Positions 34,260 through 41,942 of a stretch of 64,000 bases of DNA are shown piece after piece. The stretch is from Nocardia vermiculata NBRC 100427 (GTDB lineage Bacteria > Actinomycetota > Actinomycetes > Mycobacteriales > Mycobacteriaceae): positions 62,001 through 126,000 of the forward strand of contig NZ_BDCA01000019.1 in assembly GCF_001613265.1 (NCBI RefSeq), written 5' to 3'. Every line of letters begins with the position of its first letter. Positions within the stretch are counted from its first letter, which is position 1. Under the pieces are notes generated by a model. The model was given only the letters and a program-made list of their open reading frames with translations. It did no database searches and was not told where the DNA came from. Both the position numbers and the translations under genes were made by a program.

Positions 34260-36443
34260 TCAGTGGGAGATCGGGACTTCGAGCAGCCGTGGCACCCGGG
34301 CGAGCTCTTCGAGCGCGGCTCCCAGACGTGCGTTCACGGCTTGGTGCAGGGCTGGTGGCGTGGCCTCGGGGGCCCGCCAGTGACCGTGGTCCCGGGTGGC
34401 GAGCAGTGCTGCCTGGAGCTCGTCCAGACGGGTTCGCAGGCCGGCACGCAGGTCCGGAGCCCGCTCGTCGAGCAACGGCCCGAGTTCGGCGAGGACGGTG
34501 CGGGTGACGTCGATATCGGCGAGCGTCATCGGGTAGGCAGCACCGCCGCCGTGATCGTCGATACCCGAAATATGGTCGCGTTGGGCATCTTCGAGAATTT
34601 CGTGGGCGCGCAACGGCAGATTCACCGGATCACCGGCGAGGTCCTCGCTACCCAGATTCTCGCGGAGATGCCCGATATCGGCACCGAGGCGGTCGAGGAC
34701 CGGCAGCAGTTGCTCGGGTCGCTGCCCGTGCCACAGGCCGTATTCGAGGCGGTGCAGGCCGGTGAAGTCCGGATCGGCGACACCTCCGGGCAGGCCGTCC
34801 GGGAGACCCGACACCGCGGTGCCGGCCGCACCGAAACTGTTGTAGGAGGCACCGACTCGTTCCCACATCTGCTGTGCGGTGAGCCAATCCACCCGGGCTG
34901 CGGCGATGTCCCCGCGCCGCAGATCTGCGCCGATGGCGTCGAGCGTGGCGGCCAGCCGGGTCAGGGTGCCGGCGGCATAGGCCTGGTAGGCGTCGTTCGG
35001 GCCACGCAGATCGTCCGCGGTGACGCGGTGGACCGGTGGCGGGGCATCACCCACCCGGCCGCTCACCGCTACCGCCGCCGACGAGGTCACCGGCTTGCCC
35101 GACATCAGGCATTGCATGGTGTAGTTGCCGTCACTGAGGGTTGCGGTGAGGTCGGCGGTGGTGCCCGGGCCGATCGTCTCGATCTCGCCGACCACCGCGC
35201 CGCCGGAATTCACCAGGTTGATCTCACCGGCCACGGAGGTCTTGTTCTGTACCTGGAAGGTGCGGGTGCCGGCGGTGGCGGACGTCCATTCCGCCGCACA
35301 CGAGGTGTCGGAGACGGTCACGGCCTGGATGGAATCGGAGCCGGGGGAGGGGAGCAGTGCGATCGCGGCACCGGCCGCGAGGGCAGGTACGAGCACCAGC
35401 ACGGCACCCACCAGCGCCGGGCGCGGCCCCACGATGCGCTCCCACCGGTCTGCGGATGCGGACCCGGCCGGCGCAGGTTGCGCGGAGGTACGGGGAGATT
35501 CGTCGGGCGTCGCCGGTGGGCCGGCCGGTTCGGCAGCCGCTGCCGGTTGTGCAGGCCCCGGTTTCGGCGGCTGCGCGGATGCCGCCGAGGACGTGGTCGT
35601 GGCGGTGCGTCCGGCACGGACGAACAGCGGGATCACCACGGCCAGATAGGCCACCCAGGCCACGACCTGCAGTACGGTCATCCGCGGCGTGAGCTCGGTG
35701 ACGCCGGTGATGATCGAGACCCACCACGAGTTCGGGTCGATATGTGCCGACAGGTCGAAGGCGACCCAGTGCCGGCCGGGCAGGATTCCGGCATCCTGCA
35801 GGTCGCCGAGACCGTAGGCCAGCACGCCCGCGGCGATGACGATCAGCGCCAGTGCGGTGCGATTGAAGAACACACCGAGGTTGAGTTTCACCGATTGCCG
35901 ATACAGCAACCAGCACAGGACGACGGCGGCGGCGAATCCGAGTGCGGCACCGATCAGCGGTGCGAGGGTGGTGCCGGATGCCTTGACGGCGGTCCAGACG
36001 AACAGCGTCGATTCCAGTCCCTCGCGGCCCACGGCGAGGAAGGCGGTGACTGCCAGTGCGCCCGCGCCGATCGCGGTGGCCCGGGCGACCTCGCCGCGCA
36101 ACTGGCCCGAGAGGGATGCGGCGGTACGCCGCATCCAGAACACCATCGCGGTCACCAGGCCGACCGCGGTCACACTCAATACGCCGCCGACGATCTCCTG
36201 ACCGGAATTCGACAGCACATTCGTGGAGTAGGTGAGGACAGCGGCGAAGGCCGCGGCGACCGATACGGCGCCGAGCACACCGAGCCATACCGGAGTGGTG
36301 GCAACCGGGCGTTCGGGCGTCGAGGTCTTGCGTACCGCGGCCAGCAGGATCGTGACGACGAGTCCGGCTTCCAGGCCCTCTCGCAGGCAGATCAGCAGGT
36401 TGGGTACAGCCTCGGCCCAGTTCACCGTCCAAAGGTAAGGCAT
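34260..36443 (-). CDS. efeUO: Fused ferrous-iron permease EfeU and iron-binding EfeO
   Basis: One 727-aa polypeptide joins two Efe parts. The N-terminal FTR1-type permease (about residues 1-280, seven hydrophobic segments) has both iron-binding REGLE motifs (LREGLEAGLV near residue 18; GREGLESTLF near 160). A Pro/Ala/Thr-rich linker and a further membrane segment lead to an extracellular EfeO part: a cupredoxin-like domain, then an M75 imelysin domain with the HxxE motif GLHRLEYGLW. The start is ATG 36443; a GTG at 36482 would add 13 residues. Iron control is suggested by the palindrome over the start. Confidence 0.92.
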   Translation of the reverse strand: MPYLWTVNWAEAVPNLLICLREGLEAGLVVTILLAAVRKTSTPERPVATTPVWLGVLGAVSVAAAFAAVLTYSTNVLSNSGQEIVGGVLSVTAVGLVTAMVFWMRRTAASLSGQLRGEVARATAIGAGALAVTAFLAVGREGLESTLFVWTAVKASGTTLAPLIGAALGFAAAVVLCWLLYRQSVKLNLGVFFNRTALALIVIAAGVLAYGLGDLQDAGILPGRHWVAFDLSAHIDPNSWWVSIITGVTELTPRMTVLQVVAWVAYLAVVIPLFVRAGRTATTTSSAASAQPPKPGPAQPAAAAEPAGPPATPDESPRTSAQPAPAGSASADRWERIVGPRPALVGAVLVLVPALAAGAAIALLPSPGSDSIQAVTVSDTSCAAEWTSATAGTRTFQVQNKTSVAGEINLVNSGGAVVGEIETIGPGTTADLTATLSDGNYTMQCLMSGKPVTSSAAVAVSGRVGDAPPPVHRVTADDLRGPNDAYQAYAAGTLTRLAATLDAIGADLRRGDIAAARVDWLTAQQMWERVGASYNSFGAAGTAVSGLPDGLPGGVADPDFTGLHRLEYGLWHGQRPEQLLPVLDRLGADIGHLRENLGSEDLAGDPVNLPLRAHEILEDAQRDHISGIDDHGGGAAYPMTLADIDVTRTVLAELGPLLDERAPDLRAGLRTRLDELQAALLATRDHGHWRAPEATPPALHQAVNARLGAALEELARVPRLLEVPISH

Positions 36444-36448
36444 ACCTT
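36432..36448 (-). promoter_or_regulatory. Iron box over the efeUO start codon
   Basis: AAGGTAAGGCATACCTT has arms AAGGTA and TACCTT and closely follows the IdeR consensus AGGTWAGSCTWACCT. It covers ATG 36443 and the first codons. IdeR with Fe2+ would repress the operon when iron is sufficient. An early transcription start close to the ATG would explain the overlap. Confidence 0.65.
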
Positions 36449-36515
36449 CAACGCCGGTCCATCCTTGTGGCGTGATTATCACCGCAGGTGAGGAGGTATG
36501 CGCGCTTTGTCTGGA

Positions 36516-37631
36516 TTATTCTTGGTGCTCCTCGACCAGGGTGAGCGCTTCCTCGATCAGCGCCTCGACGATCATCGATTCCGGGACGGTGCGCACCACC
36601 TCGCCGCGTACGAAGATCTGGCCCTTGTGATTGCCCGCGGACACACCGATATCGGCCTCGCGGGACTCGCCGGGACCGTTGACGATGCATCCCATCACCG
36701 CGACCCGCAACGGGGCGGGGAAATCGCGGAACGCCTCCTCCACTCTCTTGGTCAGATCGAAGACGTCGACCTGGCAGCGACCGCAGGTGGGGCAGGACAC
36801 GATATCGAGGGTGCGTGGCCGCAGACCGAGTCCGGCCAGAATGTGGTGACCGACCTTGACCTCCTCGGCCGGTGGCCCCGACAGCGACACCCGGATCGTG
36901 TCGCCGATCCCCTCCGACAGGAGGATGCCGAACGCGCTCGCCGACTTCGCGGTGCCCTGCAGCGGTGGGCCGGCCTCGGTGACGCCCAGATGCAGCGGAT
37001 AGTCGCAGCGCTGCGCGAGCAGGCGGTAGGCCTGGATCATCACCAGGGGGTCGTTGTGCTTCACCGAGATCTTCAGATCCCGGAAACCGTGTTCCTCGAA
37101 CAATCCGGCTTCCCAGAGCGCGGATTCCACCAGCGCCGGCGCGGTGGCACGGCCGCCGTAGCGGTCCAGGACGCGCTGATCGAGTGAGCCCGCGTTGACC
37201 CCGATGCGGATCGGTACGCCCGCGGCACCGGCCGCGGTGGCGATCTCGCGCACCTTGTCGTCGAACTTGCGGATATTGCCCGGGTTCACCCGGACGCCCG
37301 CACATCCGGCGTCGATGGCGGCGAAGACGTAGCGCGGATTGAAGTGGATATCGGCGATCACCGGGATGGCCGAACGCCGGGCGATCGTCGGCAGTACGTC
37401 GCAGTCGTCCTGGGACGGCACCGCGATGCGCACGATGTCGCAGCCCGCGGCGGTCAATTCCGCGATCTGCCGCAGCGTCGCCTCGACGTCGGCGGTCACG
37501 GTGGTGGTCATCGACTGGACGGAGATGGGTGCTCCGCCACCCACCGGCACCGATCCGACATCGATGCGCCGGCTGTGCCGGCGCGGACGCAGCGCCGGCG
37601 CGGCGGGCTCGGACAAGAAGACGGCGGTCAT
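36516..37631 (-). CDS. ispG: 4-hydroxy-3-methylbut-2-enyl diphosphate synthase, hopanoid-operon copy
   Basis: Fe-S enzyme of the MEP pathway that converts MEcPP to HMBPP. The 371-aa sequence carries SVQSMTTT, ADIHFNPRYVFAAIDAG, VNPGNI, the C-terminal cluster Cys in SCPTCGRCQVD, and MGCIVNGPGE. It is clearly paralogous to the copy at 57907-59061, with long identical blocks. The start ATG 37631 overlaps the dxs stop as ATGA, so it is translationally coupled and is the last gene of the hopanoid operon. Confidence 0.95.
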   Translation of the reverse strand: MTAVFLSEPAAPALRPRRHSRRIDVGSVPVGGGAPISVQSMTTTVTADVEATLRQIAELTAAGCDIVRIAVPSQDDCDVLPTIARRSAIPVIADIHFNPRYVFAAIDAGCAGVRVNPGNIRKFDDKVREIATAAGAAGVPIRIGVNAGSLDQRVLDRYGGRATAPALVESALWEAGLFEEHGFRDLKISVKHNDPLVMIQAYRLLAQRCDYPLHLGVTEAGPPLQGTAKSASAFGILLSEGIGDTIRVSLSGPPAEEVKVGHHILAGLGLRPRTLDIVSCPTCGRCQVDVFDLTKRVEEAFRDFPAPLRVAVMGCIVNGPGESREADIGVSAGNHKGQIFVRGEVVRTVPESMIVEALIEEALTLVEEHQE

Positions 37632-39436
37632 CGGATCCTCTCGGTTGCGGGCAGCCATTCCAGGCAGGCCGCGGCGATGCCCTCGCCGGTGAGTCCGCAG
37701 TCGGCGAGTATCCGGTCGCGGGGGGCGTGGGCGATGAATTCGGTCGGCAGTCCGAGTGCGCGTACCTGCGTGGCCGCGCCGTCGCTTGCGACCGTCCGAG
37801 TGAGGTGCGCGCCGATACCGTTGCCGGCGATACCGTCCTCCACGCAGACGGTGAGCCGGTGGCGCGCGGCGATGGAGACCAGGCCCGGATTGATCGGCCA
37901 CACCCAGCGTGGATCCACCACGGTGGCTCCGAACCCGTTGTCGGACAGTATCCGCGCCGCCTGCAGACACGGCGTGGCCATCGGCCCGACGGCTACCAGC
38001 AGCACGTCGAGCGGGCTGTGCGGGCCACGGTGCAGGATGTCCATGCCGTCCATCCGCGCGATGTTCGGAACATCCTCTCCCACAGAGGCTTTCGGATACC
38101 GCATGGCCGTCGGGCCCGGGGTGGCAACGGCTTCCCGTAACAGTTCACGCACCCGGTTCGGGTCCCGCGGACAGGCGATACGCATGCCCGGAACACAGGT
38201 GAGCAGGGCCAGATCCCACATGCCGTGGTGACTGGGACCATCGGGTCCGGTGACCCCGGCCCGGTCCAATACCAGTGTCACCGGCAGTTCGTGCAGCGCG
38301 ACATCGAGCAGTACCTGATCGATGGCCCGGTTGAGGAAGGTCGAGTACACCGCAACCACCGGGTGCATGCCCGCGGCCGCCAGCCCGGCCGCGGAGGCGA
38401 GTAGGTGTTGTTCGGCGATACCCGAGTCGAAGACCCGATCGGGTGCTCGTCGGGAGAACTCTCCGAGCCCGGTGGGTAACCGCATCGCCGCGGTCAGCGC
38501 GACCACCTCGGGTTGGTCGTCGGCGATAGCGGCCAGTTCGGTTTCCACCAGATCGGTCCAGCTGACGGTGGGCGGCTTTCGTGGCGCCCCGGTCTCCGGA
38601 TCGATGACACCGCAGGAGTGCATGCGGTCGGCTTCGTCGGCCTCCGCGGGAGCGAATCCCCGTCCCTTGCAGGTGATCGCGTGCACCACGACCGGGCGAC
38701 CCGCTGCGGCGGCAGTGTGCAGGGCGGTGCACAGCGCCCCGATGTCGTGCCCGTCGACCGGTCCGACATAGTCGAAACCCATGGCGTCGAACAGATTCCC
38801 GGCACCGGGCGCGCCTTCGCGCAGCGCGCGCAGGTGGTCGGCCAGGGCGCCGGCGGTCGGATCGTAGGATCGGCCGTTGTCGTTGAGCACCACCACGACC
38901 GGCCGCCGGGCGGCGCCGATGTTGTTCATCCCTTCCCAAGCCACTCCGCCGGTGAGCGCACCGTCACCGATCACCGCGACCACTCGGCGGTCGTGCTCAC
39001 CGCGTAGTTCGAAGCCCTTGGCGATGCCGTCCGCCCAGGCCAGACTCACCGAGGCATGGGAATTCTCCACCCAGTCGTGCGCGGATTCGGCGCGGCTGGG
39101 ATAGCCGGCCATACCGCCCGCGCGGCGCAGACTGTCGAAGGAATCCGCTCGCCCGGTGAGCAATTTGTGCGTGTAACTCTGATGCCCGGTGTCGAAGACC
39201 AGGGCATCGGTGGGGGAGCGGAACACCCGATGCAAGGCGATGGTCAGTTCCACCGTCCCCAGGCAGGCTCCCAGATGCCCGCCGACACCGGTCACCGTCT
39301 CGACGAGGCGTTCACGTATTCGCCGCGCCAATTCGGGCAGTTCTGCCTCGGCCAGGGTGGCCAGGGCGTCGGGACCGGTGAGGCGGGTGAGCGGGTCGGA
39401 CCCGCGCGTCGACAGTGTCATGGGTGGGGTACTCAC
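37628..39436 (-). CDS. dxs: 1-deoxy-D-xylulose-5-phosphate synthase, hopanoid-operon copy
   Basis: Thiamine-diphosphate enzyme that condenses pyruvate and glyceraldehyde-3-phosphate, the entry and flux-controlling step of the MEP pathway. GHLGACLGTVELTIALH, the ThDP motif GDGALTGGVAWEGMNNIG (GDG...N), and the transketolase Glu region DSGIAEQHLLASAAGLA are visible. At 602 aa it is slightly shorter than housekeeping DXS. The start is GTG 39436; ATG 39421 is an alternative. It lies 28 bp after hpnH and overlaps ispG. Confidence 0.94.
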   Translation of the reverse strand: MSTPPMTLSTRGSDPLTRLTGPDALATLAEAELPELARRIRERLVETVTGVGGHLGACLGTVELTIALHRVFRSPTDALVFDTGHQSYTHKLLTGRADSFDSLRRAGGMAGYPSRAESAHDWVENSHASVSLAWADGIAKGFELRGEHDRRVVAVIGDGALTGGVAWEGMNNIGAARRPVVVVLNDNGRSYDPTAGALADHLRALREGAPGAGNLFDAMGFDYVGPVDGHDIGALCTALHTAAAAGRPVVVHAITCKGRGFAPAEADEADRMHSCGVIDPETGAPRKPPTVSWTDLVETELAAIADDQPEVVALTAAMRLPTGLGEFSRRAPDRVFDSGIAEQHLLASAAGLAAAGMHPVVAVYSTFLNRAIDQVLLDVALHELPVTLVLDRAGVTGPDGPSHHGMWDLALLTCVPGMRIACPRDPNRVRELLREAVATPGPTAMRYPKASVGEDVPNIARMDGMDILHRGPHSPLDVLLVAVGPMATPCLQAARILSDNGFGATVVDPRWVWPINPGLVSIAARHRLTVCVEDGIAGNGIGAHLTRTVASDGAATQVRALGLPTEFIAHAPRDRILADCGLTGEGIAAACLEWLPATERIR

Positions 39437-39464
39437 CTTCCGGGGCGGGAACCTGGGATGTCGG

Positions 39465-40466
39465 TCAGTCGACTGCGGCTCGGATCGTTTCCTTCAACGA
39501 GCCCAGCGTCGCGACCACCGCGGTGGGCTCGTATCCGCAGTGCGCCATGCAGTTCGAGCAGCGTTCGTCGTTGCCGCGCCCGAAGGCACCCCAGTCGGTG
39601 TCGTCGATCAGCTCCCGGTAGCTGGCGGCGTAGCCGTCGTCGAGCAGGTAGCACGGGCGCTGCCAGCCCTTGAGCGAATACGACGGGATGGCCCACGCGG
39701 TGCAGCCGAAGTCGACCTTGCCCTCGAGGAAATCCAGGTACAGCGGGGAATGGTTGAGTCGCCACTTCTTGCGGCGTCCGTCGGCGAACGCCTTCGTGAA
39801 CAGTTCGTGGGTTTGTTTCACCCCGAGCCAGTGCTCCTGATCGGGCGCCTTCTCGTACGCGTAGCCGGGGGCGATCTGCATATGGTCGATCTCGAGTTCG
39901 TCGTTGAGATAGTCCAGTACGTCGATCACGTCCTGCGGCGAATCCACATCGAAGAAGGTGGTATTCGTCATCACCCGGAATCCGGCGGCCTTGGCCTGGC
40001 GGATCGCGTCCACCGCCTGATCGAACACGCCGTCCTTGCAGACCGAGGCGTCGTGTCGTTCGCGCAGCCCGTCCAGATGCACCATCCACGCGAAGTTGCG
40101 GTGCGGGGTGAACTTGTGCATATGTTTGGGCAGCAGCACGGCGTTGGTGCACAGGAAGACGATCTTGTTGCGGTCCAGCAACTGCTGTACGATCTCGTCG
40201 ATCTGCGGATGCATCAACGGTTCACCGCCGGCGATCGACACCATCGGCGCGCCGCACTCCTCGATCGCGCCGACCGCCTGCTCGACGGGCATGCGCTGTT
40301 TGAGCAGCGTATGGGGATGCTGGATCTTGCCGCAGCCCGCGCACGCGAGGTTGCACGCGAACAGTGGCTCCAATTCCACGAGAATGGGGTACTTCTCGCG
40401 GCGAAGGACCTTCTGTTTCGCCAGATAGGCTCCCAGACGCACGGATTGACGGAATGGCATGGCCAT
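39465..40466 (-). CDS. hpnH: Adenosyl-hopene transferase HpnH (radical SAM)
   Basis: Adds the 5'-deoxyadenosyl group of SAM to diploptene, the first step of C35 hopanoid side-chain building. The radical-SAM cluster CNLACAGC (about residues 38-45) is followed by the GGEP motif (MVSIAGGEPLMHP), with four Cys near the C-terminus (FGCTAWAI, RPCYLLDD, CSNCMAHCGYEP). 333 aa, highly similar in pattern to known HpnH. Its ATG directly abuts the hpnG-ispH stop. Confidence 0.95.
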   Translation of the reverse strand: MAMPFRQSVRLGAYLAKQKVLRREKYPILVELEPLFACNLACAGCGKIQHPHTLLKQRMPVEQAVGAIEECGAPMVSIAGGEPLMHPQIDEIVQQLLDRNKIVFLCTNAVLLPKHMHKFTPHRNFAWMVHLDGLRERHDASVCKDGVFDQAVDAIRQAKAAGFRVMTNTTFFDVDSPQDVIDVLDYLNDELEIDHMQIAPGYAYEKAPDQEHWLGVKQTHELFTKAFADGRRKKWRLNHSPLYLDFLEGKVDFGCTAWAIPSYSLKGWQRPCYLLDDGYAASYRELIDDTDWGAFGRGNDERCSNCMAHCGYEPTAVVATLGSLKETIRAAVD

Positions 40467-41942
40467 TCAGCTCACCTCCCGAGGCAGGTTGAATCGAACA
40501 TTTTCTTCGGTCACGGTGGTGCGGCGAACCTGGACGGTGCCGAGCCCGGACAGGGCCCGCACCAGGTCGTCCACCAGATGGGGTGGCGCCGAGGCGCCGG
40601 CGGTCACACCGATGCGGCGGGTACCGGCCAGCCAGCCGAGTTCGACCTCACCGGCGTCTTCCACGAGGTGCGCACGCACTCCCTCCGCCGCGGCGACCTC
40701 GGCCAGCCGCAGCGAATTGGAGGAATTGCGCGAACCCAGCACGAGCACGAGATCGGTCTGCCGCGCGACTTCCCGCACGGCGTGCTGGCGATTGGTGGTG
40801 GCGTAACAGATGTCGTCCTTGCGCGGCGCGTGCAGCTCCGGGAACCGTTGCCGCAGTACGGCTGCGGTGGCCTCGGCCTCCGCGGTCGCGAGCGTGGTCT
40901 GCATGACGTAGGCGACCCGGTCGGGGTCGGGCGGGTGGACCCGGGCGGCCTCGTCGGGATCGGCCACGACGATCACCTCTGCCGGTGCCTCCCCTCGAGT
41001 GCCGACGACCTCTTCGTGCTCGGAGTGTCCGATCAGGAACACGGTGTTGCCGGCTGCCGCGAAGGTGCGTACCTCCGCGTGCACCTTCGACACCAGGGGA
41101 CAGGTGCCGTCGACCACTCGCAGTGCGCGCGCCTCGGCCTGCCGTCGGACCGCGGGTGCCACCCCGTGGGCGGCGAGTACCACCACGCCCCCTTCGGGGA
41201 CCTGATCCAGCTCGTCGACGAACACCGCGCCGTGCTCGGACAATTCGTCGACCACATGGCTGTTGTGCACGATCTGTCGACGCACGTAGACCGGCGCGCC
41301 GAACCGGCGCAACGTCCGTTCGACGATTTCGATGGCGCGTTCGACGCCGGCGCAGAACGATCGCGGGCCGGCCAGCACCACCTCTCGTTCGCCGGTGGCC
41401 GCCGCCCAGCGGTCCAGCGCCGGACCGGCCGCGCGCAGCGACCGCAAAGCGCGTACCCCGCGCCATGCGGTGCCCGGATGCACCAGCGGCGCGTCCGGCG
41501 TGTCGACGATCGCGCGCAGCGCCACGGCCTGTCCCCCGGGTGCGTCGGCGGCGAGGAAGGCCGATTCGGTATCGACCGCGAGGGCCCCGGAATCCGCCAG
41601 CTCGGTTCGTGCGCGGCCGGTGACGACACGGTCGGCGGAGAACACCGGGCCCAGATGTGCGGGCAGCCCGAGCCGGAGTAGTTCACCGTGTAGCAGAACG
41701 GCTGCGGAGCTGGGGAATTCGGAAGTACTGCTGCGCAGCTCATCCGCTACGACCAGATCGCCCGGCCGTAGCCTGGCGGTGAGCGCACCGGCTACTCCCG
41801 CCACCGCGACAGGCCCCGCGCCGGCGCCGGAGTAGCGATGCCGCGGGCCGCGCGCGGTGCGTATCACCGGCGCCGAGACGGCGCCGTACAGCGCCGCCCA
41901 TTCCGAACGCAGCGGCGTGCAGACGACTCCGGATCGGGTCAT
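40467..41942 (-). CDS. ispH: Fusion of HpnG-like phosphorylase domain and IspH reductase
   Basis: A 491-aa two-domain protein. Residues 1 to about 185 resemble the nucleoside-phosphorylase/HpnG fold: VVCTPLRSEWAAL, AGVAGALTARLRPGDLVVA, and SGALAVDTESAFLAA, the position of the family's Asp/Glu purine-site motif. From about residue 188 it is a full IspH: Cys in GPRSFCAGVERAI, DGTCPLVSKVH and DDICYATTNRQ; His in HNSHVVDEL and AAHGVAP; and GHSEHEEVVGTRGE. IspH converts HMBPP to IPP and DMAPP. HpnG releases adenine from adenosylhopane. Start ATG 41942 overlaps the shc stop (ATGA). The N-domain is short for HpnG. Confidence 0.88.
   Translation of the reverse strand: MTRSGVVCTPLRSEWAALYGAVSAPVIRTARGPRHRYSGAGAGPVAVAGVAGALTARLRPGDLVVADELRSSTSEFPSSAAVLLHGELLRLGLPAHLGPVFSADRVVTGRARTELADSGALAVDTESAFLAADAPGGQAVALRAIVDTPDAPLVHPGTAWRGVRALRSLRAAGPALDRWAAATGEREVVLAGPRSFCAGVERAIEIVERTLRRFGAPVYVRRQIVHNSHVVDELSEHGAVFVDELDQVPEGGVVVLAAHGVAPAVRRQAEARALRVVDGTCPLVSKVHAEVRTFAAAGNTVFLIGHSEHEEVVGTRGEAPAEVIVVADPDEAARVHPPDPDRVAYVMQTTLATAEAEATAAVLRQRFPELHAPRKDDICYATTNRQHAVREVARQTDLVLVLGSRNSSNSLRLAEVAAAEGVRAHLVEDAGEVELGWLAGTRRIGVTAGASAPPHLVDDLVRALSGLGTVQVRRTTVTEENVRFNLPREVS

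Noticed and set aside
34236..36491. 751-codon open frame on the + strand
   Set aside because: It is antisense to the clearly functional efeUO gene; long opposite-strand frames are common at this GC content, and its translation is low-complexity and lacks domains.
39189..41681. 830-codon open frame on the + strand
   Set aside because: It runs antisense through dxs, hpnH and the hpnG-ispH gene, all strongly supported on the - strand; it has no recognisable domain.
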